Shown: piece after piece, positions 45,813-58,575 of the stretch
How positions within the stretch are numbered: the stretch's first letter is position 1
How the letters are laid out: each line of letters begins with the position of its first letter
Source of the DNA: Desmodus rotundus
Taxonomy: Eukaryota > Chordata > Mammalia > Chiroptera > Phyllostomidae
Direction: 5' to 3'
Length of the DNA stretch: 64,000 nucleotides
NCBI RefSeq assembly: GCF_022682495.2
Contig: NC_071390.1
Coordinates: 171,703,220 to 171,767,219 of the forward strand
Program-made: the position numbers and the translations under genes
The notes under the pieces: generated by a model
The model's database searches: none
The model's input: only the letters and a program-made list of their open reading frames with translations
What the model was told of the DNA's origin: nothing

Positions 45813-46449
45813 TTTTTTAAAAATAATATTAACTAATTTGTATTAATATTAGTGGCAGGCAGCTAGTAATCATAATTTTGCCTTACCTTGCATTTTAATC
45901 ACTTCTACATGTATATTTTTGTGTGTGTTATGCACCTGTAGTTGATTTGTATATGGCTTTATTTGAAGAGTTCTCTCTCATTTACGGGAGAAGTCATAAC
46001 TTTTCAAGAAAACCAATAGCTTCAAATTATGGGCAGTTTTTCCCTGAATCTGGCTGAATGAAACCATATCAGCTGATTCACATCTTTTCACCATGAACAT
46101 GCTGCTTCTAGAGTTGATTTTGGAAGACAAAAACAACGTCATCATTTGTGGATATGATGAAAGAGAGAAGTGATTGGCTGTTGATTTGACACTTCCATCG
46201 CAAAAGTTTTCAGACTTTCAGCATAAGTGCAAGCAATAGACTCTGGAAAATAAACCACCCATTAATACAGGGGCACCTAGGAAAATTAAAATAGTTTTTA
46301 AAATTATATTAATGATCCAAATTGTATTCTAAATATGGAAAATTCCCTGCAGATCATGCACTGAGGATACAACCTGGATCCATTTCCCAGAAATATAGAA
46401 CTTGACCATGTCAATGCATTAGAACAAAGCTTCTTTCTCTATGAAAATA
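45813..46449. other. Unassigned DNA
   Basis: Nothing recognised. Confidence 0.35.
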
Positions 46450-46605
46450 GCAAGTTAAATCACAAATTAGCTGAATATCCATTGAGTATTCCTGTCAGCC
46501 ACTATGCCCCCCGGCTGTGAGGACATGGAGGTTGAAAACGTAACAAAGCTCGTGCTCTTGAGGATTTACCATCCAGTAGGGAAGACAAATAAACATATAT
46601 TTATA
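46450..46605 (-). repeat. L2 LINE 3' end
   Basis: 'gaatatccattgagtattcc', 'gaggacatggaggttgaaaa', 'accatccagtagggaagaca', 'aataaacatatattta'. Confidence 0.6.
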
Positions 46606-46849
46606 ATGTAGTTATGTTACAAAACCATTTCTAGGTCAGAACTAGGTCTTCTACAGTATGATGAGTGCATCATTGTCAATAAACACGTTTTTCCCAATTC
46701 TATGTTGCTGCCCCAGATCAATCCTCTTACAGCCTAGTCTAAATAGGTCACATTTCAACAGAAAATTCCAAAGCAACTTGAGAAATGTCACATTTTATGT
46801 AGGGAAGTGCAGCAGAATTTTTGTACATTTCTATCAGCTTGCTTTCTTC
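46606..46849. other. Unassigned DNA
   Basis: Nothing recognised. Confidence 0.3.
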
Positions 46850-46960
46850 TTCAATCAAGATGCTAAGAAATACGTATCGTCTATCACAGCACTGTGCTAG
46901 GTGATGACGGGAAGCGTAAACAATACAAGTGCCGAAATCCAAATGTGTTAGAATCTTATT
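46850..46960 (-). repeat. L2 LINE fragment
   Basis: 'tcacagcactgtgctaggtg' and 'gggaagcgtaaacaatacaa' fit the reversed L2 3' end. Confidence 0.45.
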
Positions 46961-48604
46961 GATGTTACAGGTCTTACTTTGAGAGAAATGGGTGAAGCTG
47001 GCCAAAGAACAAGCAGGAGTGTGCTTTTACAGAACGAATTTCTGAGGAAAGTCTATAAAAATATAGAAGAGGCTAAACATACATAGAAACTAAGTGTTCA
47101 TTTTCATTTGTTTTGTTTTTTTATAAAGCAAAGCTCGGTCAGAGGGCATTGAGGCTATCTTCACAGGACACTTTCAATATCTGCTAGAACTTTCAATACG
47201 TGGTTGTTTAATAAATTTCAAGGAAGGTCTATAGCATGAAAAGTTTTCCATTAGCATTTATTTTTAAAAATTGATGTTCATAGATTATCAAGAGTCAAAC
47301 ACTTGGGAAAGTCCACATCACACTAAAAAGTCAAAGTTAAAATTATGCTAAAAATACTATTTAGTAAAAGCATTTTGGAACCAAAGAGATAGCCCTATTC
47401 CAACCTTCTTCTATTTTAAGGCACCAAATTAGAGCATAAATTCTTTCCTTGAAAAAACTTGGAACAAATTCCTTAGCCTGGGAGATTTTCCTCTCAAATA
47501 TTAAGAAATATGTGTTAGCTATTTTTGAGTGGTAGGAACGTAAAAAATGTATATTTTTGAAGATTGGAGTCTTTTTTGTCCTTGAATAACTCAAAATTTC
47601 TTTGTCCTTCTGAATCAAATTTACCAAGTAATTAGTGCATAATGAGAACCAGTTGTAGCATCAGGCTCTATTTAGTTAAAATGCATTTAAAAACACATAG
47701 GAAGAGAGATAATCCGAATTTTCTTTCTAATGACACTAACCTCATGAATGTCACTGAAGAATGTATAGTGGGCTCAGAAATATGTTTTGCTGATTTTCAG
47801 AGAGACCTTGGGGACTAATGTTCTCTCCAAGTTTGGTTCAACAATATATCTGAAGCAAATGGGAGTTTTGAATCAAGGTTCAGCAGCATAGAAGCAGGAG
47901 TGTCTCCAAGAAAGTCCAGAAAGATGACTGTTCAAACATTCACTCACTCGCCAGCAGAGTGGCCAAGCTGTAACTGCTGAAGGGAATGCTGAATCCTACC
48001 AGACTCCTGTTCAGGAGACAAAAGACTCAGCTCTAGATCCAGACACAGCAGGCAAATCCTATGCAGAAACCAATCAGTCTCAGAAAAACCAGAAGTAAGT
48101 GAGGCACAAAGGCCCCGCCAGAAAGTTTCTAACTCAAGCAGGTCTGACCTTGAGCAGAAGGGACAGGAAGGAAGAAGAGATGTTTAGTACCAGTGTAGGA
48201 GGGCTGTCAGTGATCACTCTCGATTTGGGGTGTTTTAAGGTTCTGTCAGCTTCTTTTTCAATTGCCACTCAAATGTCAGAGGTGTATTTGTCTTTTATGT
48301 GAAGTATATAATCTGTCAGGTACCTTCTAAGTGGTGAGTCAGGGACCTGGGCTCCTACCATTGTGTTTGCTGCCCCATCGTCACTAACGGGGTTACCAGG
48401 CATATGTCCATGGAGCCACCAGAAGGAGAAAAAGCATGGAGAAGAACACGTGCAATGTTTTACTAAAGGTGTGGTTCACATCTCCTTGTGTTAACTAGAA
48501 CTCCATCACGTGGCTACATCTCACTGAAAGAAAGACTGCGCATGTGGTCTAAAAGTGTGTCAGGTAGAAGACATTTATCTGTGCTACAGAAGGGGAAAAG
48601 CACC
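46961..48604. other. Unassigned DNA
   Basis: About 1.6 kb without a recognised repeat or exon. Confidence 0.4.
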
Positions 48605-48850
48605 TATTTTAAAGAGAAATAGCCCTGGATTCTAATCCCAGGCCTGAGATCTTCTAGCTGAGAAGCAGAGGTCAACTTATGTAACTCCTCTGAGCACTGA
48701 CAGAGTCACTGTCCTCTCCCAATCGTTGCTAACTTCCTGCATCAAATTTCATAGAATTTTCCAGTCATTAGCAGGTGTATATGGCAGCTCAGCTTATCTT
48801 CAGTTATTTAGAAGTAGTGTTATTACCTGAGTAAACTGAACAAAGCTGCA
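48605..48850 (+). repeat. MIR SINE
   Basis: 'aaatagccctggattctaat', 'ccaggcctgagatcttctag' and 'acttatgtaactcctctgag' follow the MIR 5' half; the 3' half is hard to trace. Confidence 0.55.
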
Positions 48851-49025
48851 TAAATCAGGAGAATACAGAGATGAAACAGAAGCAGAAGCAGAAGAAGAAA
48901 CAGCCCAAACATCCTCTACCACCAAACTATGGAGATATTCATTTCCACCTTCATTTTCTTATACATCTATGCAAAGCCTGGCAATCTAGCTTTTTCTCCC
49001 AATACACTACTGAAACACGACATTA
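48851..49025. other. Unassigned DNA with short GAA/CAGAAG tract
   Basis: 'acagaagcagaagcagaaga' near 48875-48895 is a small imperfect repeat. Confidence 0.4.
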
Positions 49026-49029
49026 ATAC

Positions 49030-49210
49030 AATGAATGGTTCTCAAAATTTAGTGTGCATCAGAATCTTCTGAAGGGTTTTATGAAGTGTCAAGCACATGC
49101 CCAGTATTTCTGACTCACTATGTGTGGGGAACAGCCAGAGAATTTGCATTTCCAAGGAATTCATAAGTGATGCTGGTCCAAGCCATACTTTGAGAATCAT
49201 TCTCTAGTAC
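49030..49210. mobile_element. MER5A-type hAT element, near full length
   Basis: 'aatggttctcaaaatttagt', 'gtgcatcagaatcttctgaa', 'cagagaatttgcatttccaa', 'gtgatgctggtccaagccat', ending 'actttgagaatcattct'. Both terminal inverted repeats are visible. Confidence 0.88.
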
Positions 49211-50084
49211 ATGATTCTTATCCTTGACTGAATGTTAAAATTAATATTGGAAGTTTTCCAAAATGCCAGACTACTCAAACCAATTAAATTAGAATTTTGG
49301 GGAGTAAAACCCAAACATAGGTAATTTTTAAAGTTTCCTAGTTTGAGGATCATGGCTCAAGCAAGACAAAGTAGTGTTCTTTATTAATGTCTTCAAGAAA
49401 TGATTTTCTTACCCATAAATCTGAAGGCGTGTTTTGAACCTGCTAGGTTTTCCTTTGGAGCCCTTGCCTGTGGGGGAGGAACCTGGATAGAGGTGGAAGA
49501 GAGTATAAAGGGGATAAATGGTCATGGAAAAAATACAATAAAAATAATAAAAAGTAGGTCTTTTTGCATATGTTATTCTGAAAAGATCAACGTTTGTTTC
49601 CTCTAAAACTGACTTCATGTTTTCCAGAAATGATAGGTGCTCCTTTTCCCTTCTGCAACATGCTGAGAATGTATCTGTCATACACCCAAAATCAAATATG
49701 TGGAAACAGGTGCAGAGAACCATGTACTGATAAAAAAAAAATATGTAAACCCACACAAGCCCAGAATCAGGCAGAGACACATCATGCCCCATACTGATTC
49801 TGATCAGGGTATAGCTGTAAGTCTAACCCACATCCTTTTGTAGCATAAAGGTATTAGAGCTTAATCAGCAAAAACAAATCAACAAATGTTCCAGGGAAAT
49901 TCTAACCTTAATCCTTGCTGAGATATCAGTTTTGATCAAGGTTTAGCAGATCTTCTCAGGGAAACATTTATTTCAAAACCTGTACATAGCATGCTCTTCC
50001 CCTTAGGTGATAAAAACTGTAAGAACTTAAAATGCAGGATTCAAGCGGATGTGAAAACAATTAAGCAAGTCTGGTAAATCTTGT
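49211..50084. other. Unassigned DNA
   Basis: Nothing recognised; overlapping opposite frames at 49400-49797 carry no known domain. Confidence 0.4.
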
Positions 50085-50330
50085 GTCGCCAATCCTGCTG
50101 ACCTCATTCTGTCACTTCCTATCACCCCGAATCGGCCCTCCTGCCTCCCACTCAAGTGGATACTTCTAAAATTTAGATCTCATTGTGTCTCTCAGTTCTT
50201 TAAAAGGCTTCAAATACTTTTATAACATTATAAAATGTTTTCATAACAATATCTACAAGTCTTTTGAGACCCTGAGTCCCTACCAGTCTCTCTAGCCTCA
50301 ATTTTTACCATGCTCTACAATTTCAACTAC
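50085..50330 (+). repeat. L2 LINE piece
   Basis: 'gatctcattgtgtctctcag', 'ttctttaaaaggcttcaaat' and 'gtctctctagcctcaatttt' follow the L2 order. Confidence 0.55.
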
Positions 50331-50359
50331 AAGCAGCTGTATTTATTTCTATCTATAAA

Positions 50360-50440
50360 TATTGTTATGAGGTTAAATACGATGATGTAGATAGAGCACA
50401 TGGATTGTTCCTGGCACATAGTAGGTACTTACTAAGTCAT
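50360..50440 (+). repeat. MIR SINE 3' fragment
   Basis: 'gttatgaggttaaatacgat' and 'ttcctggcacatagtaggta'. Confidence 0.7.
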
Positions 50441-50494
50441 CTTCAAATATACCTTTTATAAAGATGTATGTCTACAGGTGGTTTTCCATATATA

Positions 50495-50700
50495 GTCTCC
50501 TTCAACATTTATAGACACCCCTTGAGTAAAGTAGGTATTTTAACATTTCCATTTTTTTTAAATTAAGAAACTGAGTTTCTGGGAGTTTATTTGACTTGCT
50601 AAAAGTACTACATCTGGTAAGTGGAGGAACTAGTACATAGCCCATCTCATAACAGTGGACATGCAAATGTTCTCTATAGTCTGTGGCAGTCAATATTCAT
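50495..50700 (-). repeat. MIR SINE
   Basis: 'agtaaagtaggtattttaac', 'aattaagaaactgagtttct' and 'ctacatctggtaagtggagg'. Confidence 0.7.
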
Positions 50701-51199
50701 TCTTCCCTTTTTCCATCTTAACAGAGTCTTGACTTATTGGACATCACAATTTATCCAACTAAAACTCTATGTTTCCCGGGTTCACTTGTAGATGATGTAG
50801 CCTTATGATTAGTTAGCATTTATTTTTAGAAAAAGTGTGTGTGAATATGTACATCTGCATAAGTGAGTTCACAGAAAGGAGACTGAAAGAATGTACCCAA
50901 AATGTTCCTAGACCACGGTTTCTAATTTTAAGGGTGGAAATGAATTAAGGGAAAAGAAAAAGGGGAAGTTTTACATTTTGCTCTATATGTTCTTACATTG
51001 TTTGACTTGTTAGAGTGAGAGCATATTTGTCTATTGTAAAAAAAAAAAAGGAATTACATATGCTCAAAGAAAAAAATAGAAATAAGAAAGAAGGAAGGAA
51101 AAAAGAAAAGAGAAGAAACAGCATGAGCTCCTGTCTGTTGTTGGGTGTGTGACTGGAGAGAAAATACACAAAAATCTGGCAGGAAACCAAAGTCTTCGG
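50701..51199. other. Unassigned DNA with an A/GA-rich tract
   Basis: A run of A at about 51039-51049 and a degenerate purine tract to about 51120. A minus frame here (SFFLPSFLFLFF) is a shadow of it. Confidence 0.45.
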
Positions 51200-51320
51200 G
51201 TAGTCGTGGGCCAGATCCTGAAGGACCTTCTGTGTGCTATTAGATCATGTCGGATTTATAGACATGAGGGAACAAAACATTACATAATAAAAAGAATGGG
51301 ATGAGATGCATTTAGAAACA
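51200..51320 (-). repeat. Possible L2 LINE piece
   Basis: 'gtgggccagatcctgaagga', 'ccttctgtgtgctattagat' resemble the reversed L2 stretch ahead of its 3' end. Confidence 0.4.
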
Positions 51321-53859
51321 TAGCTGGTAGTGGTACAGAGAGTGGATTGAAAAGGTGGTGCTGGTGTAGGGAGTGGACTAAAAAGGAAAAACACTGGCAT
51401 CAGAAGACCAGTTACAAGTGTTTTAGCCAGGACGGGCTAAGCTATGCTGAGATCGCAGAGCTTGTTCTCATCGACTCTGATAAATGGTGGACTGTCCTCA
51501 GTCACCACAAAGCTACAGCATCTGGGACATTTGGCCTCAAAGGAAGCTGGGGCAGGGGAACAATGAGCATAGAGAAATCATTTTTAATTTTAATGTTCTT
51601 ATGTTAGGAGAGACACATGCCATTTCCACTCAAAGTCCATTGGCCAGAACTGTTCTGTGCCTATAATCTGACAAGGGAGGCTGGAAAATGTAGGGAAGCT
51701 CCTAGATAAAATTTCTTATCTCTGTCATAAAACACTACCAACTTTGTCAGTTAACTGTAGGGTACATAGTGAACAGAAACCAGGGCACTTAATTAAGAAC
51801 TATTTATAGGGTACAATTGATAAAAACCTATTCACTGGTACATGATGAGGCAGAAGGTGACCTTGGTAATGGGGGGAGGAAAAAGCAAAGGGGACATTAA
51901 GGTATATGAGGATAACTAAGGTGACAACCCAGTTTCTTGCTGGACAGCGGCGCTACACACTGACTACGGAACACAGGCCGGCATGTGTGATGGGGGAGTG
52001 GGAAAAAGTAAGGACCCAACTTTGCCTGATGTGGATGCAAAACTGCTACTTAGGGATTCTAGCTGGAAAGTGGAAATACTCTTTGAGAATCGCTTGCAAT
52101 TAAAAGGATGTGTAGGAGGTCCTTGGGGACTGCTGACAATGGGACCAGCAGGAGCATGGCAATCAAGGAGGGAGTTTCAGGAACCCAAAGCACCGTCAGA
52201 GGTTTCCTGCATTTGTATGAAGCCTATTCGGTTGCAGTGGAATATTCTAGGAGTCAGAACACTGACTTCAATGGACTATGTGATATTTTGTTGGATGGTG
52301 ATACATATATATTGTACCAGCACATACCATAAGTACATGTGTATTGTTACGCCAAGCTAGTGCCAAAGAATAACCAGGGTTTTGCTGAAATGTGTTAGAA
52401 GTTTTCCTGGTTAGGCAATGAGAATATACAATCACAACAACTTGACCTAACGCATGTTGCGGAAGCCCAGTCAGGCAGTGTGATGACTGTGGATTTTTCT
52501 TAAACCATAAAATATTCTTAAGCTAATTGTGTTATAATTATCCATGACTTTTTAATGTTTTTAGTCTATTGATCCCTTTTAATCTAATCTCCAAATCCAA
52601 TTCTCTAACTGTAATTCCACAAGCCCTTACATAGAATATTAGGAACATGGTATGGAGTCGGCAAAGAGGAGCCTGAAAGAAGAGAATTCGGGCCAAACTA
52701 CATGTGAGTGACCTACAGAGATGTGGAGCAGAAGTGAATGGTTTCATGGAATGAATGGTTTCATGGAAGCCAAAACAGAAAAACAAGAGAGCTTTTCTCT
52801 GGGTAGATGCATAAACGCATCTCGTGCTCAGTACACTGTTCGGAAAGATGGTGCGCCGCCTTGCTCAGCGTTGTTTTGATGGAATGTAGGAGGAAGACCA
52901 TGTCTAAGCCAGAGGGAAGGGAAGGGAACACTGACTAAAGAAAATTTTTGGAGGTTTGGCTGTGCTGTACAGAGGGATAAAATGTTCTCCATACTTCACC
53001 TCTATTCCACACCAGTCTACTTGGAACACTGCTGATTCACTTTGTCTGGAGGCAAGGGAGACAGCAAGAGAAAGACAATAACACTCAGAGCAAAGAGGCA
53101 CATAGCATGTATATCTGGCTGGATAATGCACAGATCCATAGGAAGTCCTAAGTTAATAACACAGCCATGCTTAATTAACCAAAGTAAGAAAATGGATAGA
53201 CTAAACATATATTTTGTTTCCTTATTCACATTCCAAAATGGTACCATGTTCTTCATGCATTGCCCCTTCCAGAAATGCTAAACCTTTAACAAATGTCCAT
53301 GTAAAAGTTCACAAAGGAAATGTTCACAAATAAATAAATATGGAAATGGTCAAGTTTTCAGAATGTCCCAAATCAGGATCCACTTAGCAGCTATTTCCTT
53401 TCTCCTGCACAGAAATAATTCTTGGACATGCATTTTTATGGAACTCATTTCATATTTCTTCCTCTAAGTAAAAAAAAAAAAAATGTGACAATCATTTCCA
53501 TCTTCCCACTAAGTCAGCATGCCAGTATCAGTGGTCAAGACTTCTGAAGCATTCTGACTTCCTTACGTCACTTACTGCTTTGCCTCCTTTTTCCAATAAA
53601 CTCTGTTGTTTACCAAATATTGACACCATGGAAAAAGTGATATCAGCTGCCACCTTTTTAACACAAATTCTTTCTATTAATCAGGTAACACGTTCAGGAA
53701 CACGTTTTAAGTAACGGTCACAAAGACTTGCTCCTTTACTCCTAAAAGCAACACATTTCATTTTTATATTTGATATTGACAAAAACATCTGTGCTACTCA
53801 GTGAAGGAAAGTTCTTGGATATCATGTTTTATGAAAGGGATTTTTTTAAATCCTCACCC
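51321..53859. other. Unassigned DNA
   Basis: About 2.5 kb without a recognised family. Several frames of 60-125 codons on both strands (51347-51607, 51983-52360, 52538-52786, 53017-53281) have no recognised domain and no consistent coding strand. Confidence 0.4.
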
Positions 53860-53865
53860 TAGGAT

Positions 53866-54045
53866 ATGTTTATTGATTTTAGAGAGAGCGGAATGGAGAG
53901 AGAGAAAAACAAAGAAACGTGGATGTGAAAGAGAAATGTGGATTGGTTGCTTCCCGTATGTGCCCCAACCAGGGGTCAAACCCGCTCACTTTTGGTTACC
54001 GGATAACGCCCCAACCAGGACCCACCAGACCAGGGCTGAAAGGGC
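53866..54045 (-). mobile_element. Degraded bat tRNA-derived SINE
   Basis: 'atgtttattgattttagaga' (reversed tail), 'gagagaaatgtggattggtt', 'cgtatgtgccccaaccagg', 'gtcaaacccgctcac' (reversed B box), ending 'ccagaccagggctg'. More diverged than the four VES copies, and of a related but distinct subtype. The 149-codon plus frame 53801-54250 crosses it and is not a gene. Confidence 0.75.
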
Positions 54046-54399
54046 TTTTTTTTTCCTACTGGATACCACCCTAACCTGGATAAACTTTCATTTCTGGTCA
54101 CTGAGGTACCTTCACCGTGATTTTATTTTTCTACCCATCACTAAACTCTCAGTCTTGTGTAGAGTTCTCTACTTGGCTCTCTTTCCATTTTTTTCTAAGT
54201 GTTATTCATGGGTGACCTCAGCTATTCCCAATGTTTCAAGTCAAGTCTAAGTGCTTATTTTGCTCCAGGAAATAGTTTGCTCACTTTCAAACTCCAACCA
54301 TGTACCTCCAACAATCACATTGAACTCAGTGTGAAAAAACATAACATGTTATCTTCATCCCTAAATGTGCTCCAGCTTCAAAATGATATTTGATAAATT
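54046..54399. other. Unassigned DNA
   Basis: Nothing recognised. Confidence 0.3.
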
Positions 54400-54925
54400 A
54401 TGACACCATCACCTCAAGCTCAAAAGCCAGAAACCTTAAAATTATTTTTCTCTCCCAGCCCTCCACCACAACAAACACTTTATCAAATCTTACTGATTTT
54501 TCTAAGAAATTATATGTCAAATTTGGTTTATCTTCTTCATCTCCAATGCAATCCCCATAATGAGTCTGAAACCTCTCTTCTAGGTTCATCAGCTTCCCAT
54601 CTATTATCCTCTATTTGCACAAATCTTTCTTCTCTCTGGTGCATTGTGTACATTCTTACCAGAGATGCTTATGTAAAAGAAATATGTTCATGCACCCTTT
54701 GATTCCCAAACATGTACAATACAAAGTCCAAAATCCTTGATATGCTTGAGATTCTTTATAGTCTGTTCCCAAACTCTCTCTCCAGACTCATCTGCCCCCT
54801 AGAATTCTAAGTTCTTTAAAATCCCCTTCCACTTTGTGAATTTGTGCCTTTTATTCGTGTGGCACCTTATACCTGAAATATTCTTGCCTACTTTGTTCCA
54901 CTAGTAAATTTCTAAATATGTTTCC
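54400..54925 (+). repeat. L2 LINE piece
   Basis: 'acaaagtccaaaatccttga', 'ctctctccagactcatctgc', 'gcaccttatacctgaaatat' and 'attcttgcctactttgttcc' follow the L2 run toward its 3' end; the part before 54.69 kb is more uncertain. Confidence 0.6.
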
Positions 54926-54929
54926 AAAT

Positions 54930-55372
54930 TTGTGACAGGAATTGCCAGTGTTCAGTCTCATCTGTGTTCGCCCCTGATTGCCTGGCACAAGAATAGATGC
55001 GAGGCCACATGACCAAGTTCCAAACAATGAAATGGAGGCAGAGTGGTGCTTGCCACTTCTAGTCCTGACCCCGTACTATCCACATTATTCTCTCTTTCTC
55101 CTATGTTTTCTGGGTGCAGAGGATCAAGAGAAGGCCTCTAAAGCTTCTGAATATGATTGGAAGACACCTGACTCAATAGATGACTTAGATTATGGGCCAC
55201 ATGCTGAAGGACGCCTGACTCACTAAATGACTCTGTGGAGCAAAACTCCCTGCCAACCAGCACTGCAACTAAAAGATGAGCAAGAAATTAACTTTTATTA
55301 TGCTCAGTCACTGAGATGTAGGGATTGTTTGTTACAGCAGCTTGTTACCTACCTTAACTAATGCAATAACCT
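54930..55372 (+). mobile_element. MaLR-like LTR
   Basis: Ends 'cagtcactgagatgtaggg', 'attgtttgttacagcagctt', 'ccttaactaatgca', the 3' end style of MaLR-class LTRs. The upstream 'gaatatgattggaagacacc' region is too diverged to place a subfamily. An 82-codon frame inside is not a gene. Confidence 0.5.
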
Positions 55373-56634
55373 AATGGGCCTATCACCCTCAAAGTACTTC
55401 AAAGAGAATGCCAGCTCTTTCCAATGTGCTGTTACGTTAACAAATTCATGCCCCTTTACCAAAACATAACACTTTCTACTTTATTTTTCCTGCTAAAGTT
55501 GTATTTTCCAAATGAGATTTTCCCAGAGAATATTGTCCCAGAGGAGATGATAGAGTCTTCTTAAAAAAAATGAGTTCCATGAGCAAATACTTTTGGGAAA
55601 GACTAGCTTAAACAAAGCTAAACGAGTACATGTGACTATGAGCACATTTAATTACAGACTTCTGAGACTTTAATGTACTAAAGAGCTTTGGGAATCTCCA
55701 AGAGGGGTGAGAGCATGCAGCATTTATCAAAGCTCTTAATCAAGGAATCCTTTTTCAAGGAACATTTATCAATAACTTTCTCAACAGGTTTACAAATAAC
55801 ACACTACAGCATTTACCAGAAGAGCTTAAGTAACAACTGTGACCTTTATGAAGGCAGGGTCTGCATCATACTGAGTTCTGCATGCACAGCACACAGCACA
55901 TTACTGAGCATACTAGAGAAGTTCCATTATGTGTTCATCTGTGCCTATTCTTCAAAGGGGGTAGCCTTTGTTTTCACACCAAACGCATCTTCAAAAAAGA
56001 TTTAGTCCAGGATCTTTTCCCCTCTAAAATATATTATTTTATCAAACTCCTCATGAGCAATGTAGATTTATTGGAGTTCACTAGAAGTTTGTTATAAATG
56101 AAGAAGAGGTTCATGTGACACATCATCCCTCTTTGGCATCACCCGCAAGATGCCCTCTCTCTTTCTGAGATAGTGTCTAAATTTCATTCCCAGCTTCTGT
56201 ACAGAGGCACTTGGTTTCTTCCCAGCTCATCTCAATCCAGGGAGTCACAAACACTGGAGACTCAGTGTCTCAGTGACCTTTCTAAGTGTCTCTCCACCTC
56301 CCTGGTGAGGATGTTCCTATTAGAAACATATTTTACCTATGTCATTCCACAGTAGTATTTTTTTTACTTGTATTATTCTCATAAAAGTTGATGTAATACC
56401 CCTTCTACATATTTTCCTTAACCAGATACAAAGAAGTACTTTTATTTACTAGAATTTGTATTACTTTTTGCATATGCTGGCTTACCTGAGAATGTATGAT
56501 AAGACATGTACTGTATTAGAAACTTACAGCACATGCAGTACAACTTTGGAAACAGGAATGTGCAATCTGGGCAGTAAAAATACATAGTACAATCCTTAGA
56601 AAACTCGATCTAATTATAGCCAAAATATTAATGA
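55373..56634. other. Unassigned DNA
   Basis: Nothing firm; a short L2-like scrap may lie at about 55848-55915 ('aaggcagggtctgcatcata'). Confidence 0.35.
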
Positions 56635-56728
56635 TAATAATAATAATAACTAGAAACAGAGAGAGGAAGAAGAGGAAGTGGAAGAAAAACAGGAGGGAGA
56701 GAAAGAGGAGAAGAGAAGAAGAAATAAC
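56630..56728 (+). repeat. (ATA)n followed by GA-rich tract
   Basis: 'aatgataataataataataa' then purine-rich GGAAGAAGAGG-like sequence. Confidence 0.85.
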
Positions 56729-56734
56729 TTTTAA

Positions 56735-56835
56735 TGCACCAAATACTGCACTATTGAATGCAAGTCTCGTTTAACACACACAACATACTTAAAAGTTTGG
56801 TTTTACTTTCTGTTAGGAATTCTGAGGATTCTATT
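56735..56835 (-). repeat. MIR SINE fragment
   Basis: 'gcaccaaatactgcactatt' and 'cgtttaacacacacaacata' fit reversed MIR 3' end, strongly diverged. Confidence 0.45.
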
Positions 56836-57389
56836 TACATGGCAAATTGACTACACCCTTTCCTCTCTTCAAGATCTAAAGCAATTGAAATGTTGTTTTT
56901 ATATGACAGAGAGCTCTGAGAATAGTTTTACTACCATATGCCCTTTAGAGATGATAGCTTGGACATGTGGGCAAAACCAGGCTTTGTATTTCTTCCTCCT
57001 GAATTGAGTTACACAGTCAAAACTTTTCAGTCTCTGAGATTCAAAAGGAAGAAGGCCCCTTTCTTTTGAGTACGCAACCCAATAAAAGTATTCTTGATTC
57101 AATCAAGGGTATAGGGGAATTAAATTATAATTTAACCACTGGGAATTCTCTTTTCTGAATTAGGGAATTGCCTTTATTACTACTCCATTAAACAGTGATC
57201 ATGCATCTTTTATAAATAAACACCTAACAAAAATTCCTCAAAGTGTATTTAAATATGAAATGCTCTAGAATAACTTCTTGCTAAAAAGTGACTTGTAAGA
57301 AACATGTACTTAGGAAAACATGAAGCAGATGAGATTGAAAGAGAAAGTCTATTTCAAATCCATTAAAAGGCCCTAGCAAAACTCAAACA
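56836..57389. other. Unassigned DNA
   Basis: Nothing recognised. Confidence 0.3.
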
Positions 57390-57394
57390 ATGTG

Positions 57395-57525
57395 GATTGT
57401 GCCTGCCTGGGCCAAGCACTATATGAGGTACCCTCTCATTCTCTAAGTTCTCTGGCTGAGACTCCTGCAGGTTAGGTGTCACTTCCATTATCTGGTTACA
57501 GAGCAGGAAACTGTATCTCTGCTAT
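57395..57525 (-). repeat. MIR SINE fragment
   Basis: 'gggccaagcactatatgagg', 'tctggttacagagcaggaaa'. Confidence 0.55.
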
Positions 57526-57704
57526 TGCTTTATTTAAAGTGTTATACGTAGATTTATATTCTCACAACACTTAATCCTAAATTTTTTGTGGTATTTTTCA
57601 GAAGTAAAGCCCTCTTTACCCAGAGGTTTGACAAAAACTGGCAGCTACTAATTTTATAAAGAGAAAACAAGGTCACTTTTTAGCCAACATTGCACTTTTA
57701 CAAA
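57526..57704. other. Unassigned DNA
   Basis: Nothing recognised. Confidence 0.3.
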
Positions 57705-57945
57705 GGGTTCCGCACTCTGTCTCCACATGGCCTTCACTCTTGTGTGTCTCTGTGTGTCCCTGTCTTCTGTCTTTTATAAGGACATGTGCCATTAAATTCA
57801 GAGCCTGCCCTGAACACAGCATGATTCTATCTTAAGATTTTAATTACATCCCCAGAGAGTCTTTTTCTAAATAAGGTCAGGCACATTCACAGGCTCCAGG
57901 GGGACACATCTTTTGAAGAGTCACCGTTCAACCCACCAGGCTCTG
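57705..57945 (-). mobile_element. MLT1-type MaLR LTR fragment
   Basis: Reversed MLT1: 'ctccacatggccttcactct', 'gtcttttataaggacatgtg', 'ttctaaataaggtcaggcac', 'attcacaggctccaggggga'. The 3' end of the LTR is missing. Confidence 0.8.
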
Positions 57946-58110
57946 GAGTCAGGTGCACCTGGGTGCAAAGCTGGTCTTCACTTCCCAGCTGAATGTCCCA
58001 GAGCTCTCTTCTCACCTATAAAGTGTGGGTAGCATAAGTACCTGTGCCCTGGTAATCACACGACAGTGGCAGTAAGATCTTTGGCAGAAGGTCCGGCACA
58101 AACGTTCCCT
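57946..58110 (+). repeat. MIR SINE
   Basis: 'ggctctggagtcaggtgcac', 'ctgggtgcaaagctggtctt', 'ctcacctataaagtgtgggt'. Confidence 0.78.
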
Positions 58111-58319
58111 GGTATGACTGTGCCCTCAATGCCTTACGTTATTTGGCAATGGCTAAGCCTTATGCAGGCAAGAACAGCTGACCATACTCAGCCAGAGAAA
58201 ATCTAAGACAAATACGTCATAGACCTCTTACTCTGTATGAGCTGATTTTGTAAGATGGAATCTCAACGCTGAGAGGAAACTCACGAAGCAGCCAGACCAG
58301 TTCACCTGATTCAACATGT

Positions 58320-58415
58320 GATAAAAATAATGCTCTGAGAGAGGACACCTTTTATCGATGACTGCACAGAAAGTCGGTGGCACAATGAAAACTAGAGCCC
58401 AGAGCTTCGAGCTCC
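58320..58415 (-). repeat. MIR SINE fragment
   Basis: 'gctctgagagaggacacctt', 'gactgcacagaaagtcggtg', 'gaaaactagagcccagagc'. Confidence 0.5.
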
Positions 58416-58575
58416 CTGTTTAATTCCTACCTGTGTATATTTATTCTCTGTTAAATGAATCATTGGTGGTAATCATCCCCACTAACATATAGAGAAATTA
58501 AAATGTTGAAAAAATAGATTTTTTCCCCATTTTAGAATGTTTTCTCCAAACTGACTCTACTTTGCTAAAGTAATT

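Noticed and set aside
53801..54250. 149-codon plus-strand frame
   Set aside because: It crosses a degraded SINE and low-complexity flanks; no protein similarity recognised.
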